Shown: positions 62,150 to 64,000 of the stretch, one piece after another
Layout: every line of letters starts with the position of its first letter
Position numbering within the stretch: the stretch's first letter is position 1
DNA from: Rouxiella badensis
GTDB lineage: Bacteria; Pseudomonadota; Gammaproteobacteria; Enterobacterales; Enterobacteriaceae
Direction of reading: 5' to 3'
DNA length: 64,000 nucleotides
Assembly: GCA_026967495.1 (NCBI GenBank)
Contig: CP114060.1
Span: forward strand, 806,001 to 870,000
Translations under genes and position numbers: made by a program
Notes under the pieces: model-generated
Databases searched by the model: none
What the model saw: only the letters and a program-made list of their open reading frames with translations
Told to the model about the DNA's origin: nothing

Positions 62150-62220
62150 AATCGCCTAAATATCGTCCCCTACTTTTCGGTGGGGGACGAGTCGAATCAG
62201 GCCGGTTTTTTCCCGCTAAA

Positions 62221-62790
62221 TTATTTCTTAAATCGACGCGTAAAGTCTGAAAACGCGCTGAGTTGGCCGGTAAGGTGATCCAGCGTGCTTTGATCGATAA
62301 CCTCTCCAAGCTGTGCATCCACCTTGCTTTGAATTACACCGCCCATAAACTCCGGTTTGTTAAGCACCATGGCGTCGAGGAACACCAGAATCTGACGCAG
62401 ATGATACTGACAGCGTGCGCCGCCAATTGCCCCCATTGAGCTGGTTTCAATCAGCACCGGTTTCCCCGCCATCGGCTGCTCAGGCACGCGTGAAAGCCAG
62501 TCGATGGCATTCTTCAGTCCGCCCGGCACCGAATAGTTGTATTCCGGCGTCACGATGATGACGCCGTCAGCCTGGCGAATGTGCTCGGCAATTTTTTCGA
62601 TGGTCGGCGGAAAGCCCGACTCCTGCTGGATATCGGCATCGTAAAGCGGAATGTCGCCAATCGAAGGCAGAGCCTCAATGGTGACGCCTTCAGGCGCCAG
62701 CTTCGGCAGCGTGCGCGCAACCATCGCGTTAAAAGACCCTTTACGCAAGCTGCCTAACAGGGTGACAAACTTCAGGGGTTGAGCTGACAT
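62221..62790 (-). CDS. chrR: ChrR (YieF), NAD(P)H-dependent FMN reductase
   Basis: 189-residue flavodoxin-like quinone/chromate reductase. FMN phosphate loop LLGSLRKGSFNAMVARTL; EYNYSVPGGLKNAIDWLSR is the family signature. In E. coli it reduces quinones and chromate by two-electron transfer and limits redox cycling. It faces adeP across 71 bases, with a TCGTCCCC/GGGGACGA inverted repeat (62163-62190) that could terminate either gene. Confidence 0.94.
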   Translation of the reverse strand: MSAQPLKFVTLLGSLRKGSFNAMVARTLPKLAPEGVTIEALPSIGDIPLYDADIQQESGFPPTIEKIAEHIRQADGVIIVTPEYNYSVPGGLKNAIDWLSRVPEQPMAGKPVLIETSSMGAIGGARCQYHLRQILVFLDAMVLNKPEFMGGVIQSKVDAQLGEVIDQSTLDHLTGQLSAFSDFTRRFKK

Positions 62791-62867
62791 TAACGACTCC
62801 TGGCTTATTGAGTAGGGGGAAGATAGCTACAATGCTGGCTACTTGGCCGGCGGTAGACTGGTTAATT

Positions 62868-63560
62868 TCATAAAGTGTAGCGAATCGACCTGCTGTTGGG
62901 GGAAAATGTCGCGGTGCGGATGAATCCCTCATCGGGATCGTAGCACCAGCAGATCAGCCGCTGAATGGCCGGGCTGTGTGCGCACGACCAGACGATGGGG
63001 CCTTCAATATCGCTCATGACCTGCACGTCTGAGGTTACGCTCGAGCGTAAACGTCCTGAAGAAGGGTGCAGGCTCAGCGTATCGGCGGTGAACTCGCTCT
63101 GGCCCGACAGTTTGTGCACGCTCTGGCGGATGCATTCGAGCTGCGAGGCTGACTCTTCGGGATCGGACTGGAGGGTGACCCAGTTTTTTTCTGCGACAGT
63201 GAATGCAGACCGGCGGGGATGATGGCTAGCCCCGAGGGCGTGAAGAATCTCTAAATCAAGGCCCGCTTTACCTTCGCCGCTCAGCATCACGCCCAGCTGG
63301 TTCCCTGCATAGGCCAGGCTGAAATCGGGCAAACCGCTGGCGGAAAAACTTGGGCGACCGCTGGGCTGAATGATTATCTGCGGCAGTCGAGCGATTCCGT
63401 AAAGATAAAACATCAGCTCTGCAAGCAGGACACGTCCGTGGATAAATCGTCTGGCAGGCTTCGGGGAAAGGGTGTTGGCGAAAGTTAATACTTCCGCGGG
63501 TAAACGGTGGATGTCCGGCTCGCTTTCCGTGATGGTCCATCGGGCAAAGTGGCACGCCAT
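62868..63560 (-). CDS. yieE: YieE-like 4'-phosphopantetheinyl transferase
   Basis: 230-residue Sfp-like transferase that attaches 4'-phosphopantetheine to carrier proteins. It has RRFIHGRVLLAELMFYLYGI, the SLAYAGNQLGVML strand, and GKAGLDLEIL with the metal-binding acidic pair (usually GIDxE). The second acidic motif (WxxKExxxK) is degenerate: CIRQSVHKLSGQ. E. coli YieE shows the same change. Its carrier-protein partner is unknown. Upstream of chrR on the same strand, gap about 77 bases. Confidence 0.82.
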   Translation of the reverse strand: MACHFARWTITESEPDIHRLPAEVLTFANTLSPKPARRFIHGRVLLAELMFYLYGIARLPQIIIQPSGRPSFSASGLPDFSLAYAGNQLGVMLSGEGKAGLDLEILHALGASHHPRRSAFTVAEKNWVTLQSDPEESASQLECIRQSVHKLSGQSEFTADTLSLHPSSGRLRSSVTSDVQVMSDIEGPIVWSCAHSPAIQRLICWCYDPDEGFIRTATFSPNSRSIRYTL

Positions 63561-64000
63561 TGATCACTCCCTGAGTAATGGTTCGTACATGGCTTAGCTT
63601 GAGGTCTGTCCATAGTACTGTCTTAGTGTAAATTATATAAATAACTAATCGATTAAATATTTATACCTGGAGCGTATAAAGGTGAATAAGAATAACCTGT
63701 TAGTTGCCTGGGTTCTTTTTGCTGTTTTATAAAGGAAAATTTGTCCTTTTTGCGTGTTAACCGCCGAAGGCCTGGGTCGTAGCGGGTAGGGTTCGAGGTG
63801 AAGGACGAGGGGGAATATTCCCTCCTGGCAAAATTTTTTTAATTTAATAGAGTCGGGAGGGGCAAGGTAATTAAGAAAAGAACATTTATGAGCTTTTATT
63901 AAGAGTTATTTTTATTTATCGAGAAGTGGGTAAATAGCCCTTTGACTTCGATCAATGGAATCTAATTTCGTCCATATTTAATGATAAATAACAAGTTTTT
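63561..64000. other. AT-rich region after yieE to the window end
   Basis: 440 bases, AT-rich, holding the presumed yieE promoter. A possible 16-codon frame GTG...TAA at 63682-63732 (NKNNLLVAWVLFAVL) has a weak ribosome site, and I do not call it a gene. No RNA gene or repeat is evident. Confidence 0.4.

Overview
The window is chromosomal DNA from a gammaproteobacterium of the order Enterobacterales. Gene content, order and protein sequence follow Escherichia coli closely: spf-polA, dsbA-srkA, mobAB, an rrn operon with tRNA-Glu, yieP, rbs, kup, ravA-viaA, mioC-oriC-mnmG-rsmG, atp, glmUS, pst-phoU, yieH-adeP-chrR-yieE. Small differences (absence of asnA, the rrn flanks, a short AtpB N-terminus, accessory genes beside yihI and glmS) suggest the Yersiniaceae/Hafniaceae side of the order (Serratia, Rahnella, Ewingella, Yersinia or Hafnia-like). 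The genus cannot be fixed by eye.

Layout. 1-7.2 kb: accessory. A minus-strand type II secretion set (gspG, a lytic transglycosylase, gspF, gspE running off the edge) faces a prepilin peptidase gene, followed by a TonB-dependent copper receptor and a cytochrome b561. 7.2-16 kb: core genes yihI, the small RNAs CsrC and Spot 42, engB, polA, dsbA, srkA, yihD, mobA and mobB. 16-21.7 kb: a complete rrn operon on the minus strand (16S, tRNA-Glu, 23S, 5S) with P1/P2 promoters and two terminators. 21.7-28.5 kb: yieP and the ribose operon rbsDACBKR. 28.5-37.7 kb: kup, ravA-viaA, asnC, mioC, the replication origin oriC, mnmG and rsmG. 37.7-49 kb: the ATP synthase operon atpIBEFHAGDC, then glmU and glmS. 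49-53.3 kb: an accessory block next to the attTn7 end of glmS, with a glycosyltransferase-like gene and a minus-strand operon peroxiredoxin / DsbD-like / ECF sigma / NrsF anti-sigma. 53.3-64 kb: rluF, the Pho-controlled pstSCAB-phoU operon, a TetR regulator, yieH, adeP, chrR and yieE.

Three points matter most. First, about 19 reading-frame breaks interrupt 15 genes, including the essential engB and all of pstS, pstA, pstB and phoU. Many sit in homopolymer runs and one base restores the family sequence, so they are best read as sequencing or assembly errors, not pseudogenes. They cluster at 1-12 kb, 24-28 kb and 55-60.5 kb. Second, the least ordinary biology is the peroxiredoxin/DsbD/sigma/NrsF operon, which has a GCAACC-N16-CGAA element upstream resembling the promoter I recall for NrsF-controlled sigma factors. 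This suggests an autoregulated envelope thiol-redox stress module. Third, the rrn operon joins the flank found at E. coli rrnC (yieP) to the flank found at E. coli rrnA (mobB), and asnA is missing from its usual place beside asnC.
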